64,000 nt of DNA from Pseudomonadota bacterium (GTDB lineage Bacteria > Pseudomonadota > Gammaproteobacteria > Pseudomonadales > Moraxellaceae): contig JAEWKT010000052.1 of the NCBI GenBank assembly GCA_023393635.1, forward strand, positions 1-64,000, read 5' to 3'. Below the pieces are notes generated by a model. It ran no database searches. It was given only the letters and a program-made list of their open reading frames with translations, and had not been told where the DNA came from. The position numbers and the translations under genes are program-made. Position 1 is the stretch's first letter. Each line of letters opens with the position of its first letter. Below are positions 27,291-36,456 of the stretch, piece after piece.

Positions 27291-30143
27291 TTAGGCTTCT
27301 CCTTGTTGTTCAGGCTTGGCATCTTTAGTGTCTAAGCCTAAGGCATCAATAACCAATGCGGCTTGCTGTTTGGCATGTAAATAAGGCGAACCACTGGCAG
27401 GCGCAGCAGATGCTTCACGACCCGCAAAATTCACGCTAATGGATTTGTTAAAACTGGTCACATCTTTATAAATCTGGTGCGCAATAAATAGCCAGGCACC
27501 CTGATTCTTCGGCTCTTCTTGCGTCCAAACCACTTCTTCCAGATTTGGATACTGCATCATCACATCACGTACACGCTGCTGTGGATACGGGTACAACTGC
27601 TCAATTCGTACAATCGCCACATCATCGACATCTTCTTCGCGGCGTTTTTCCAGCAAGTCATAAAATACTTTGCCGCCACACAGTACCAAGCGTTTCACTG
27701 CGTTTTTGTCGATATTATCAATATCTTCAATCACGGTTTCAAAACGACCATCTGCCAGCTCATCCAAGCTAGAGGTCGCCAGCTTATGACGCAGTAAGCT
27801 TTTTGGTGACATGATAATGAGGGGCTTACGCGCAGGACGTACAGCCTGACGACGTAATAAATGATAAATCTGTGCAGGTGTGGTTGGTGTACAAACTTGC
27901 ATGTTGTCTTCAGCACACAATTGCAGGTAACGCTCCAAGCGGGCACTGGAATGCTCTGGGCCTTGTCCTTCGTAGCCATGTGGCAATAATAAGGTTAAGC
28001 CACACAAGCGTTCCCATTTGGTTTCGCCTGAACTAATAAACTGATCAATGACCACTTGCGCACCATTGGCAAAATCACCAAATTGCGCTTCCCAAATAAT
28101 TAAGCTATTGGGAATGGTGGTAGCATAACCATACTCAAATGCCAGTACTGCTTCTTCAGAAAGTAGCGAATCATATAATGCAAAACGTGGCTGGTTTTCT
28201 TTGACATGACACAGTGGAATATAGACGTCACCATTGGTTTGGTTGTGCAGTTTGGCATGACGATGCGAGAAAGTGCCCCGTCCTACGTCCTGCCCTGTCA
28301 AGCGTACCAAAAAGCCTTCATCAATCAAGGTCGCATACGCCAGCGTTTCAGCAGCACCCCAGTTGAGTGGCATTTCACCAGTTTGCATTTGCAGGCGGTC
28401 GTCAATCACTTTTTTAACCTGACGCTGTAATACAAAACCTTCTGGGAGTTGATACATGGCCTGCGCCAGTTCTTTTAAGCGCGTTTTAGAAAAAGAAGTG
28501 TCCCAGTCATCTTCAAGCTGATGGCCTACATAGGGTGTCCAGTCAACATACAGCTTTTTATTCGGCTCACGCACTAAGGCGTTGGCAACATGTCTGCCTT
28601 CTTCCAGTGCATTGCGATAATCTTCAACCAGAGTATCAACATCACTACGAGTGACCACGCCTTCTTTGACCAGTTGATCAGCATACAAGGTACGGGTGGT
28701 AGGGAGTTTAGAAATCACTTGATACATCAGTGGCTGAGTGCCTGATGGTTCATCTGCTTCATTATGACCACGACGACGGTAACAGAACAAATCAATCACC
28801 ACGTCTTTGCGGAACTCCTGACGGAAATCCAGTGCCAATTGCGTGATAAATACTACTGCTTCTGGGTCATCCCCATTCACGTGGAAAATAGGTGCCTGCA
28901 CCATCTTGGAAATGGCAGTACAGTATTCGGTAGAACGTGCATCTTCACGGGCACTGGTGGTAAAACCAACCTGATTGTTAATAATCACATGAACCGTACC
29001 ACCCACGGTATAACCGCGAGTTTGTGACATCTGGAAGGTTTCCATCACCACGCCCTGACCTGCAAACGCAGCATCACCATGCACAATAATGGGTAACACA
29101 TCATCGCCACCAATACTTCGACGGCGAACCTGACGCGCACGTACCGAACCTTCAACCACAGGGCTAACAATTTCAAGATGTGACGGGTTGAATGCCAATG
29201 CCAAATGAATCTCACCACCTGGGGTCATGACATTGCTAGAAAAACCCTGATGGTATTTTACGTCCCCTGATCCTTTTTTATTAAAAGGTTTACCTTCAAA
29301 CTCTTCAAACAGTTCAGTGGGATTTTTACCTAAAATATTCACCAGCATATTGAGACGGCCACGATGGGCCATGCCAATCACCACTTCTTTGGTGCCCACT
29401 TTGCCTGAGCGTTGAATCAGCTCGTTAATCATGGGAATAAAACTTTCACCGCCTTCAAGACCAAAGCGTTTGGCACCCACATAGCGGCTACCAAGATACT
29501 TCTCTAAGCCTTCAGCGGCAGTAATGCGCTCTAAAATGCTTCTTTTTTGTTCTTCGTTAAAATTGTACTGGCCACGTGCCCCTTCTAAACGCTGTTGAAT
29601 CCAGCGCTTTTCACGGGTGTCGACAATATACATATACTCTGAACCAATGGCACCACAATAAATGGCTTCCATGGCATCAACCATTTCACCAAGTGTTGCT
29701 TCAGCTTTGCCAATGGCCAGATTACCCGTTTGGAATACAGTATCTAAATCAGAGCGCGATAACCCGTGTGCCGCCAAATCCAGATCGGGCACAGGCGCAC
29801 GTTCGGTTAAATGAAGAGGATCAAGCTTGGCTTTTTGATGACCCCGATTGCGATAAGCCGCAATCAGTTGTAATACACCCACCTGACGACGCTCATGTTC
29901 TGTACTGACTGAGCTTTGTGGCATGGGCTGTACACGTGTACTATTTCTTGCAAGTAATAAAAACTGCTCTCTTACATTGCGGTGCGGCTGATCCCCCTTG
30001 GGGAACTGATCAAAATAAGCACGCCAATCGTCGCCTACTGTGTCTGGTGCAGTAAGATAGCTTTCATAAAGTGCTTCAATATAAGCCGCGTTTTCTGCGG
30101 ATAGTTCTGTGTCTAGACGCTGTGCGTCAACAACTTCTTGCAT
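27291..30143 (-). CDS. sucA: 2-oxoglutarate dehydrogenase E1
   Basis: The thiamin-diphosphate decarboxylase component of the 2-oxoglutarate dehydrogenase complex. The product is about 950 residues, as in the family (E. coli 933). Visible motifs include IGMAHRGRLNMLVNILGK, the ThDP-binding region from GDAAFAGQGVVMETF to INNQVGFTTS, and CYRRRGHNEADEPS. I use ATG 30143 because MQEVVDAQR gives an N-terminus of the same length as E. coli SucA up to IEALYE. ATG 30155 adds four residues, and neither has a clear ribosome site. A 580-nt gap with a terminator separates it from sdhB, so it likely has its own promoter. Confidence 0.96.
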   Translation of the reverse strand: MQEVVDAQRLDTELSAENAAYIEALYESYLTAPDTVGDDWRAYFDQFPKGDQPHRNVREQFLLLARNSTRVQPMPQSSVSTEHERRQVGVLQLIAAYRNRGHQKAKLDPLHLTERAPVPDLDLAAHGLSRSDLDTVFQTGNLAIGKAEATLGEMVDAMEAIYCGAIGSEYMYIVDTREKRWIQQRLEGARGQYNFNEEQKRSILERITAAEGLEKYLGSRYVGAKRFGLEGGESFIPMINELIQRSGKVGTKEVVIGMAHRGRLNMLVNILGKNPTELFEEFEGKPFNKKGSGDVKYHQGFSSNVMTPGGEIHLALAFNPSHLEIVSPVVEGSVRARQVRRRSIGGDDVLPIIVHGDAAFAGQGVVMETFQMSQTRGYTVGGTVHVIINNQVGFTTSAREDARSTEYCTAISKMVQAPIFHVNGDDPEAVVFITQLALDFRQEFRKDVVIDLFCYRRRGHNEADEPSGTQPLMYQVISKLPTTRTLYADQLVKEGVVTRSDVDTLVEDYRNALEEGRHVANALVREPNKKLYVDWTPYVGHQLEDDWDTSFSKTRLKELAQAMYQLPEGFVLQRQVKKVIDDRLQMQTGEMPLNWGAAETLAYATLIDEGFLVRLTGQDVGRGTFSHRHAKLHNQTNGDVYIPLCHVKENQPRFALYDSLLSEEAVLAFEYGYATTIPNSLIIWEAQFGDFANGAQVVIDQFISSGETKWERLCGLTLLLPHGYEGQGPEHSSARLERYLQLCAEDNMQVCTPTTPAQIYHLLRRQAVRPARKPLIIMSPKSLLRHKLATSSLDELADGRFETVIEDIDNIDKNAVKRLVLCGGKVFYDLLEKRREEDVDDVAIVRIEQLYPYPQQRVRDVMMQYPNLEEVVWTQEEPKNQGAWLFIAHQIYKDVTSFNKSISVNFAGREASAAPASGSPYLHAKQQAALVIDALGLDTKDAKPEQQGEA

Positions 30144-30398
30144 GAGACGACCCATTTTTCAATTGCAAAAATAATAGCTTGCTGGATAAAACAAACCACA
30201 AAACACTCAGGCACTGGATACAAGGCCTTCATGTTACGTATAATTGCTTAAAGATTGCTCTTTAAGAATTACCACGCGCGACGACAACACAACAACACCA
30301 GCATAACTGGCAACCGTATGATTCCAAGTCAACTATGCCTATACCGCTACGCTGATTGGTAAAAGGTATAGATCAAGTTGGCCTAGCCGTACACTGTA

Positions 30399-30423
30399 CT
30401 CGTGTTAACACGAGCAATTTTTT
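30399..30423 (+). terminator. plus-strand intrinsic terminator-like hairpin
   Basis: The perfect palindrome CTCGTGTTAACACGAG is followed by CAA and six T on the plus strand. Neither neighbouring gene is on the plus strand, so it does not serve an annotated gene; it could end a small RNA. Confidence 0.5.
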
Positions 30424-30433
30424 GCAAATCGAA

Positions 30434-30478
30434 TTGGCCAAAACAGCATTGCATTCATAAAACTGCTGGTTTGGCCAA
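30434..30478. repeat. long inverted repeat in sdhB-sucA gap
   Basis: Arms of 15 nt (TTGGCCAAAACAGCA and TGCTGGTTTGGCCAA, one mismatch) around a 15-nt loop. No T-run follows on either strand, so it is more likely an RNA structure or protein-binding site than a terminator. Confidence 0.6.
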
Positions 30479-30735
30479 TGCGACTTCAAAATAAAGCCAA
30501 AGCACTTTATTTATCAGAATGAGTAATCATTATGCCCCGTTATCATCTGCTTTTCATGTGACAAATCGTATCATGAGTTACAGTACTTACTGGATTTTTT
30601 TAAACAATAGCTATCATTAAGCAGGTAAATATTCCCTTACAGAATGAATAAGATAGCGCGTTTTAGATATTTTTTCAGCCTTTTAAGACCAAAGTATCAC
30701 ACAGTCTCCACGATGCCTTGACTTTTGCACCAGAT

Positions 30736-30766
30736 ATAAAAAAACGCGCTATCAAAGCGCGTCTTT
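30736..30766 (-). terminator. intrinsic terminator of sdhCDAB
   Basis: ACGCGCT and AGCGCGT form a 7-bp stem with a 5-nt loop, followed on the minus strand by a T-rich run. It lies 17 nt past the sdhB stop and separates sdh from suc transcription. Confidence 0.88.
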
Positions 30767-30783
30767 TGGCAGGCTAAAACCGC

Positions 30784-31491
30784 TTAGCTTGCTTGATCCA
30801 ATATCAAATTACGAATATGGCCAATGGCTTTGGTTGGGTTTAAGCCTTTTGGACATACCGAAATACAGTTCATGATGCCACGGCAACGGAACAGGCTAAA
30901 CGGATCGTCCAGACGAGCTAAACGTTCAGCTTGGTCGGTATCACGCGAATCAATGATAAAACGATAGGCTTGTAGCAATGCTGATGGCCCCAGGAATTTA
31001 TCAGGGTTCCACCAGAATGATGGGCATGAGGTTGAACAACATGCACACAAAATACATTCATACAAACCGTCAAGATGTTCGCGTTGCTCTGGTGATTGCA
31101 AACGTTCTTTCGGCGGCGCAGGCTGATCGTTGATCAAGTAAGGACGAATCTTTTCATACTGAACGTAGAACTGATTCATATCTACGACTAAATCACGAAT
31201 CACTGGCAAACCTGGCAAAGGACGAATTACAATTTTTTCTGGTAAATCGTTTAGGTTCTGCAAGCAGGCCAAACCATTTTTACCATTGATATTCATGCCA
31301 TCAGAACCACAAATCCCTTCACGGCAAGAGCGGCGGAAAGACAGGGTTTCATCTACCTTTTTCAGTTTGATTAGCGCGTCAAGCAACATACGGTCGCCAT
31401 CGTCTAATTCAAGCTTATAGGTTTGCATATACGGTGCTTTATCCTTATCAGGATCATAGCGATAAATTTCGAATATACGGGTTCTACTCAT
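30784..31491 (-). CDS. sdhB: succinate dehydrogenase iron-sulfur subunit
   Basis: Carries electrons from SdhA FAD to ubiquinone in complex II. The 235-residue protein has the 2Fe-2S ligands in CREGICGSDGMNINGKNGLAC, the 4Fe-4S motif CILCACCSTSCPSFWW, and the 3Fe-4S motif CRGIMNCISVCPKGLNP. All ligand cysteines are present. CAGGAG precedes the ATG. It follows sdhA after 17 nt and ends the sdh operon. Confidence 0.97.
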   Translation of the reverse strand: MSRTRIFEIYRYDPDKDKAPYMQTYKLELDDGDRMLLDALIKLKKVDETLSFRRSCREGICGSDGMNINGKNGLACLQNLNDLPEKIVIRPLPGLPVIRDLVVDMNQFYVQYEKIRPYLINDQPAPPKERLQSPEQREHLDGLYECILCACCSTSCPSFWWNPDKFLGPSALLQAYRFIIDSRDTDQAERLARLDDPFSLFRCRGIMNCISVCPKGLNPTKAIGHIRNLILDQAS

Positions 31492-31508
31492 CGTTGCAGA
31501 CTCCTGAC

Positions 31509-33353
31509 CTAGAATGTACGTGGTTTAGGTGGAACTTCTTCCACTGTTAACGGTTTTTGGCGTACAGGCTTATATTCCAAATGATTATCAACGGAATACC
31601 ATAAAGTATGCTTCATCCACTCATCATCACGGCGGCCGTTTGGATGATTAGGATCATCACCTGGCAACTCATAATCCACCACAGTATGCGCACCACGACA
31701 TTCTTTACGCGCTGCCGCAGAAATCATGGTGGCTTTGGCTGCTTCGTAGAGATTTTCAACTTCCAAGGCTTCAATACGCGCAGTATTAAATACTTTGGAT
31801 TTATCCGTCAGGTGCAAATTGCGTACACGTGGCTCCAGCGCCAGAATTTTCTGTACACCTTCATCCATTAATGCTTGCGTACGGAATACACCAGCATGCT
31901 GCTGCATCACTTCACGAATCGCATCCGCAACATCCTGTGCATTTTCGCCAGTAGTCGAATTTTGCAGGGCATTCAAGCGACGGTTGGTGTTTTCCAGCAC
32001 AGCATTTGGCAATGGCGCATAGTCATCGCCATGATGTTTGGTCACGTAGTCAATAATATGCTCACCCGCTGCCTTACCAAATACCACAAGATCAAGCAGT
32101 GAGTTAGTACCTAAACGGTTAGCACCATGAACGCTCACACAAGAACATTCACCAATCGCATAAAAACCTTTAACCACAGCAGTTGGGTTATCGCCTTTTG
32201 GCACAACAACCTGACCATGAATATTGGTTGGGATACCACCCATTTGATAATGAATGGTTGGTACGACAGGGATTGGCTCTTTAGTGCAGTCAACGTTGGC
32301 AAACTTCTTACCAATTTCAAATACAGATGGCAGACGCTTCATGATGGTATCAGCACCCAGATGGGTCAGATCCAGCACAACATAGTCGCCATTAGGTCCA
32401 CAACCACGGCCCTCTTTAATTTCCTGATCCATAGAACGGGAAACAAAGTCACGCGGTGCAAGGTCTTTTAGGGTTGGTGCATAGCGTTCCATGAATGGTT
32501 CGCCACTCTTGTTACGTAGTACACCGCCTTCACCACGACAGCCTTCGGTCAACAATACACCTGCGCCAGCAACCCCAGTTGGGTGGAACTGCCAGAATTC
32601 CATGTCCTGCAATGGAATACCTGCGCGTGATGCCATGCCTAAACCATCACCTGTATTAATGTAGGCATTGGTAGACGCACGGAAAATACGGCCTGCACCA
32701 CCAGTTGCAAACAAGGTGGCTTTGGCCTGGAATACCGCCACATTGCCAGTTTCCTGATCAATGGCAGTCACGCCCAGTACATCGCCGTTGTCGTCACGGA
32801 TTAAGTCAAGTGCAATCCACTCAACAAAAAACTGGGTGCCAAGCTCAACGTTTTTTTGATACAAGGTATGCAACAAGGCATGACCAGTACGGTCAGCAGC
32901 AGCACAGGCGCGTGGCACAGGCTTTTCGCCATAATTGGCAGAGTGACCGCCAAAAGGACGCTGATAAATGGTGCCATCTGGGTTGCGGTCAAACGGCATA
33001 CCCATGTGCTCAAGCTCATACACCACTTTGGGTGCTTCGCGGCACATAAATTCAATCGCGTCCTGGTCACCTAACCAGTCACCACCTTTTACAGTGTCGT
33101 AAAAGTGATAGTGCCAATTGTCTTCTTGCATATTACCCAGTGACGCACCAATACCACCTTGGGCAGCAACCGTGTGCGAACGGGTAGGAAATACTTTAGT
33201 TAATACCGCAACCTTTAAGCCAGCTTCTGCCAGTTGCAGGGATGCACGCATACCAGAACCGCCACCGCCCACAATCACGGCATCAAAGGTTAAGGTTTCG
33301 ATATTGGAAAAATCTTGATTCGGTGATGCTTTATTAAAATCAGCTGCAGCCAT
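31509..33353 (-). CDS. sdhA: succinate dehydrogenase flavoprotein subunit
   Basis: Oxidises succinate to fumarate with covalently bound FAD on the cytoplasmic face of complex II. The 614-residue protein has the FAD-binding AVIVGGGGSGMRASL, the flavinylated His60 in TRSHTVAAQGG, and the substrate-site FHPTGVAGAG and HGANRLGTNSLLDLVVFG regions. It is about 25 residues longer than E. coli SdhA, mainly at the N-terminus. AGGAAC precedes the ATG; sdhD ends 12 nt upstream. Confidence 0.97.
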   Translation of the reverse strand: MAAADFNKASPNQDFSNIETLTFDAVIVGGGGSGMRASLQLAEAGLKVAVLTKVFPTRSHTVAAQGGIGASLGNMQEDNWHYHFYDTVKGGDWLGDQDAIEFMCREAPKVVYELEHMGMPFDRNPDGTIYQRPFGGHSANYGEKPVPRACAAADRTGHALLHTLYQKNVELGTQFFVEWIALDLIRDDNGDVLGVTAIDQETGNVAVFQAKATLFATGGAGRIFRASTNAYINTGDGLGMASRAGIPLQDMEFWQFHPTGVAGAGVLLTEGCRGEGGVLRNKSGEPFMERYAPTLKDLAPRDFVSRSMDQEIKEGRGCGPNGDYVVLDLTHLGADTIMKRLPSVFEIGKKFANVDCTKEPIPVVPTIHYQMGGIPTNIHGQVVVPKGDNPTAVVKGFYAIGECSCVSVHGANRLGTNSLLDLVVFGKAAGEHIIDYVTKHHGDDYAPLPNAVLENTNRRLNALQNSTTGENAQDVADAIREVMQQHAGVFRTQALMDEGVQKILALEPRVRNLHLTDKSKVFNTARIEALEVENLYEAAKATMISAAARKECRGAHTVVDYELPGDDPNHPNGRRDDEWMKHTLWYSVDNHLEYKPVRQKPLTVEEVPPKPRTF

Positions 33354-33365
33354 GATCTGTTCCTA

Positions 33366-33731
33366 TTAATGTGCCCAGAAAATCTGGATACCCCAGACCA
33401 TAAACACAAGTAATGCAATAATCATTGCACTTTGCAATACCAAACGCAGGCCATTTGCGACAGGCCCCATTTGTGATGTCGTAATATAGTCAGTAAATAC
33501 TGTCCACATGCCCACCCAGGCATGACCCACCAACGACAAAATAGCCAGTAGGCTAAAAATCTTCATCGGTAACGTCATCATAAAACCGTACCATGCGGTA
33601 TAGTCAAAATTTGGATGGATCAAAATCCAGCCAAAAATAACTACCGTATACACTGCCAGAATCACAGCACTAATACGTTGCACGACCCAGTCGCGTGAGC
33701 CTGAACCCGTTAAACCCATTGCACTTTTCAT
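33366..33731 (-). CDS. sdhD: succinate dehydrogenase membrane anchor subunit
   Basis: One of two membrane anchors of complex II that bind haem b and ubiquinone. The 121-residue protein has three helices (roughly 17-39, 50-75, 92-117). It begins MKSAMGLTGSGSRDWVVQRISA, where Arg of the QR-ISA stretch is at the quinone site in the family, and His66 in VGHAWVGMW is the likely haem ligand. Its ATG overlaps the sdhC stop by one base (TAATG), showing translational coupling. Confidence 0.94.
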   Translation of the reverse strand: MKSAMGLTGSGSRDWVVQRISAVILAVYTVVIFGWILIHPNFDYTAWYGFMMTLPMKIFSLLAILSLVGHAWVGMWTVFTDYITTSQMGPVANGLRLVLQSAMIIALLVFMVWGIQIFWAH

Positions 33732-34135
33732 TACAGCACCACCAACCAGATAAATGACGCCACAATGCCAATTGCAGAAAGAACCAAAGCAGTTGTCGCC
33801 GCAGCGCGTCCACTTTGTAGGCCTTCAGCAACACCCATATCACCTAATAAATGCTTAATTCCCATAATGAAATGGTAAATCAAGCCAGCGACAAATACCC
33901 AGACCACAAGGCGTACAAAAATGTTGCCAAAAATCTGGTCATGCACGTAGGCAAAGCCTTCGGCTGAGGCAAGAGAACCCTGTAATAGCCAAAGCAATAC
34001 AGGAATTAATAGAAATATAATGATTCCAGACACACGGTGTAGAATCGAAGCAATAGCCACGGGGGAGCGCAAGTTAACCGCTAACACTTGGCCCATGGAC
34101 AAATTGACAGGTCTGTTGCTTTTCACAGCGGGCAT
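33731..34135 (-). CDS. sdhC: succinate dehydrogenase cytochrome b556 subunit
   Basis: First gene of sdhCDAB and the larger membrane anchor. From ATG 34135 it is 134 residues with three transmembrane helices and the conserved RPVNLS start, SPVAIASILHRVSGI (quinone-site Ser/Arg) and YHFIMGIKHLLGD (haem-ligand His). I prefer ATG 34135 because MPAVKSNRPVNL aligns with E. coli SdhC. ATG 34156 would add seven residues, and neither has an ideal ribosome site. A good promoter lies at 34225-34253. Confidence 0.95.
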   Translation of the reverse strand: MPAVKSNRPVNLSMGQVLAVNLRSPVAIASILHRVSGIIIFLLIPVLLWLLQGSLASAEGFAYVHDQIFGNIFVRLVVWVFVAGLIYHFIMGIKHLLGDMGVAEGLQSGRAAATTALVLSAIGIVASFIWLVVL

Positions 34136-34224
34136 CCTGTAGGCAAAAACTCCCATTGGAGTTTGTATTAATTCGAAAGGAAAGCTGGCAAAATAGGCAT
34201 ATAGCCTATTAAAAACGACAAGAA

Positions 34225-34253
34225 ATTATAGTGCTGTTACGGCTTAATTACAA
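34225..34253 (-). promoter_or_regulatory. sigma-70 promoter for sdhCDAB
   Basis: On the minus strand TTGTAA, a 17-nt spacer and a consensus TATAAT. Transcription would start near 34218, 60-80 nt upstream of sdhC. Confidence 0.7.
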
Positions 34254-34861
34254 ACTAAGCCAAAAAATGAATTTTGTTTTTTAGAAACGCAAATGATAAT
34301 TAATTAATAAAACACAATAATCCCTATAGTTTTCAAAGCCCTTTTAGAAAATAGGAACAGCAACAAGCTTATAACAGCCTAAAATGATGAAAGAATTAAG
34401 GATTATTTTAAACAGCCAACGCTTACCCAAAAATGCAATTGCCCGCAGATATTACCAGCCTCTTAGACTTTAATCGTATAAAACAACATGATTTAGCACA
34501 TATCATTGCCTAGCCCAGGCGTTAAGCCTGTATTTTCCAGGTTGATAGCTAAAATTTTCTGGCATGATAAAAAAAACAGTGAAGTTCTTATAATTACTCA
34601 AAAAATCAATGACTAAACTAGCCATATTTTTACCATATAAAGTTCTTATTGCGCTGGCTTTTTTAACTTTATAAATCTGCTTACAAATCCATTTCTCTGA
34701 AATAAGGCAGAGTTATTGTATGCTATATCGCCCTATACAGATGACCCCTTTTAGGTTTGGCCAAGTGCCCCTTAATTTAGGTCATATACCTTTTTGACCA
34801 GCATAGCCTCTTATTTTTGCTTTTTTTTTGGTTAAACTGGTATTTTTAGCACGAAGTATGA

Positions 34862-34889
34862 TTGACAAAATCTGAGTTCAAACTAAGCT
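34862..34889 (+). promoter_or_regulatory. candidate gltA promoter
   Basis: Consensus -35 TTGACA, 16-nt spacer, weak -10 TAAGCT; about 100 nt before the gltA start. Confidence 0.45.
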
Positions 34890-34987
34890 AATAGCGCATT
34901 TTTTTACATAGCGTTAACAGAAATTCATTATCTAAAAGTTTTTCTGCACAATCGCATCCTATATCCCTAGGACAGGAGAGTTTTTGA

Positions 34988-36274
34988 ATGTCTGACGCAA
35001 CTGGCAAAAAAGCCGTACTTACGCTTAATGGCAAACAAATTGACCTACCAATTTATAGCGGCACATTAGGTCCAGACGTTGTTGACGTTAAGGATGTCTT
35101 AGCCCAAGGACATTTTACCTTTGATCCTGGTTTTATGGCTACTGCTGCCTGTGAATCAAAAATTACATTTATCGATGGCGATAAAGGCATTTTGTTGCAT
35201 CGTGGTTATCCGATCGACCAACTGGCTGAAAAAGCAGATTACCTCGAAGTTTGCTATTTGTTATTGCACGGTGAACTGCCCAATGCTGAACAGAAGCAAG
35301 AGTTTTATGGTTTAGTGCGCAACCACACCATGCTGCATGATCAGGTTCAGCGGTTTTATAATGGCTTCCGTCGTGATGCACACCCAATGGCAGTGATGTG
35401 TGGCGTTGTGGGTGCATTATCTGCGTTTTATCATGATGGCCTGGATGTTGAAAATCCAAAGCATCGTGAAATCACTGCTATTCGTTTAGTCGCGAAGATT
35501 CCAACCATTGCTGCCTGGAGCTACAAATACACGATTGGTCAGCCATTCATGTATCCACGTAACGACTTAAACTATGCAGAAAACTTCCTGTACATGATGT
35601 TTGCCACCCCTGCTGATGTAAACTACAAAGTAAATCCAGTGTTGTCTAAAGCAATGGATCGTATCTTTACATTGCATGCTGACCATGAGCAAAATGCCTC
35701 AACCTCTACGGTACGTATGGCTGGCTCAACGGGTGCTAACCCATATGCCTGTATTGCTGCGGGTATTGCTGCACTCTGGGGTCCTGCACATGGTGGTGCC
35801 AACGAAGCCGTGCTTAAAATGCTCGATGAAATCGGCACGGTTGACAACGTGGCTGAGTTTATGGAAAAAGTAAAACGCAAAGAAGTGAAGCTGATGGGCT
35901 TTGGACATCGCGTTTACAAAAACTTTGACCCACGCGCCAAAGTGATGAAGCAAACCTGTGACGAAGTACTGGCTGCATTAGGTATCAATGATCCTCAGCT
36001 TGAACTGGCCATGGAACTGGAAAAAATTGCCTTAAGTGATGAATACTTCATTAAGCGTAATTTATATCCAAACGTTGATTTCTACTCTGGCATTATCCTA
36101 AAAGCAATTGGTATTCCAACTGCTATGTTTACGGTTATTTTTGCCTTGGCACGTACTGTAGGCTGGATTAGCCACTGGTTAGAAATGCACAGCGCGCCTT
36201 ACAAAATTAGTCGCCCACGCCAGTTATATACTGGTGCCACTGAACGCAATTTTGTGGAAATTGACCAACGTTAA
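34988..36274 (+). CDS. gltA: citrate synthase (type II, hexameric)
   Basis: Condenses oxaloacetate and acetyl-CoA into citrate. The 428-residue protein has the N-terminal domain typical of gram-negative type II (NADH-sensitive) enzymes. The active-site blocks are LHADHEQNASTSTVRM, GFGHRVYKNFDPRAK and YPNVDFYSG, which contain the catalytic His, His and Asp. GGAGAG lies upstream of the ATG with suitable spacing. It is divergent from sdhCDAB-sucABlpdCD, as in Acinetobacter, and is followed by its own terminator. Confidence 0.97.
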   Translation: MSDATGKKAVLTLNGKQIDLPIYSGTLGPDVVDVKDVLAQGHFTFDPGFMATAACESKITFIDGDKGILLHRGYPIDQLAEKADYLEVCYLLLHGELPNAEQKQEFYGLVRNHTMLHDQVQRFYNGFRRDAHPMAVMCGVVGALSAFYHDGLDVENPKHREITAIRLVAKIPTIAAWSYKYTIGQPFMYPRNDLNYAENFLYMMFATPADVNYKVNPVLSKAMDRIFTLHADHEQNASTSTVRMAGSTGANPYACIAAGIAALWGPAHGGANEAVLKMLDEIGTVDNVAEFMEKVKRKEVKLMGFGHRVYKNFDPRAKVMKQTCDEVLAALGINDPQLELAMELEKIALSDEYFIKRNLYPNVDFYSGIILKAIGIPTAMFTVIFALARTVGWISHWLEMHSAPYKISRPRQLYTGATERNFVEIDQR

Positions 36275-36292
36275 TTTTAAAAAGTTTAAGCC

Positions 36293-36325
36293 AAAAGACT
36301 CGTTTATACGGGTCTTTTTGTTTTT
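36293..36325 (+). terminator. intrinsic terminator of gltA
   Basis: A 10-bp stem AAAAGACTCG/CGGGTCTTTT with one wobble pair and a 6-nt loop, then a T-rich tail, 18 nt after the gltA stop. Confidence 0.88.
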
Positions 36326-36401
36326 GAAGCGCTTGGTTAAATGAGTTGTAAATTGGCCTGCTTCTTGACTGACCAGCGTATGACTAATTTTGCCGTTTCC
36401 T

Positions 36402-36430
36402 TTGTCTAAACTCCTGCAATTCTCTATACT
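36402..36430 (+). promoter_or_regulatory. sigma-70 promoter for glyQS
   Basis: TTGTCT, exactly 17-nt spacer, TATACT. The predicted start near 36437 gives a short leader of about 20 nt before glyQ. Confidence 0.75.
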
Positions 36431-36456
36431 CTCAACCAATTTATTCAAACCTATTA

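Larger units (their letters stand above)
30156..30735. other. sdhB-sucA intergenic region with RNA-like structures
   Basis: About 580 nt without a convincing coding frame between the sdh terminator and sucA. It should contain the sucA promoter on the minus strand, but no convincing sigma-70 pair was found. It contains a perfect hairpin plus T-run oriented for the plus strand (30399-30423) and a long 15-bp inverted repeat (30434-30478). Confidence 0.5.
34157..34987. other. sdhC-gltA divergent intergenic region (830 nt)
   Basis: A long, AT-rich region between two divergent TCA-cycle units. It contains a good minus-strand promoter for sdhC and a candidate plus-strand promoter for gltA. No coding frame with a ribosome site was found in the central 500 nt, and no operator could be assigned. 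Confidence 0.5.
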
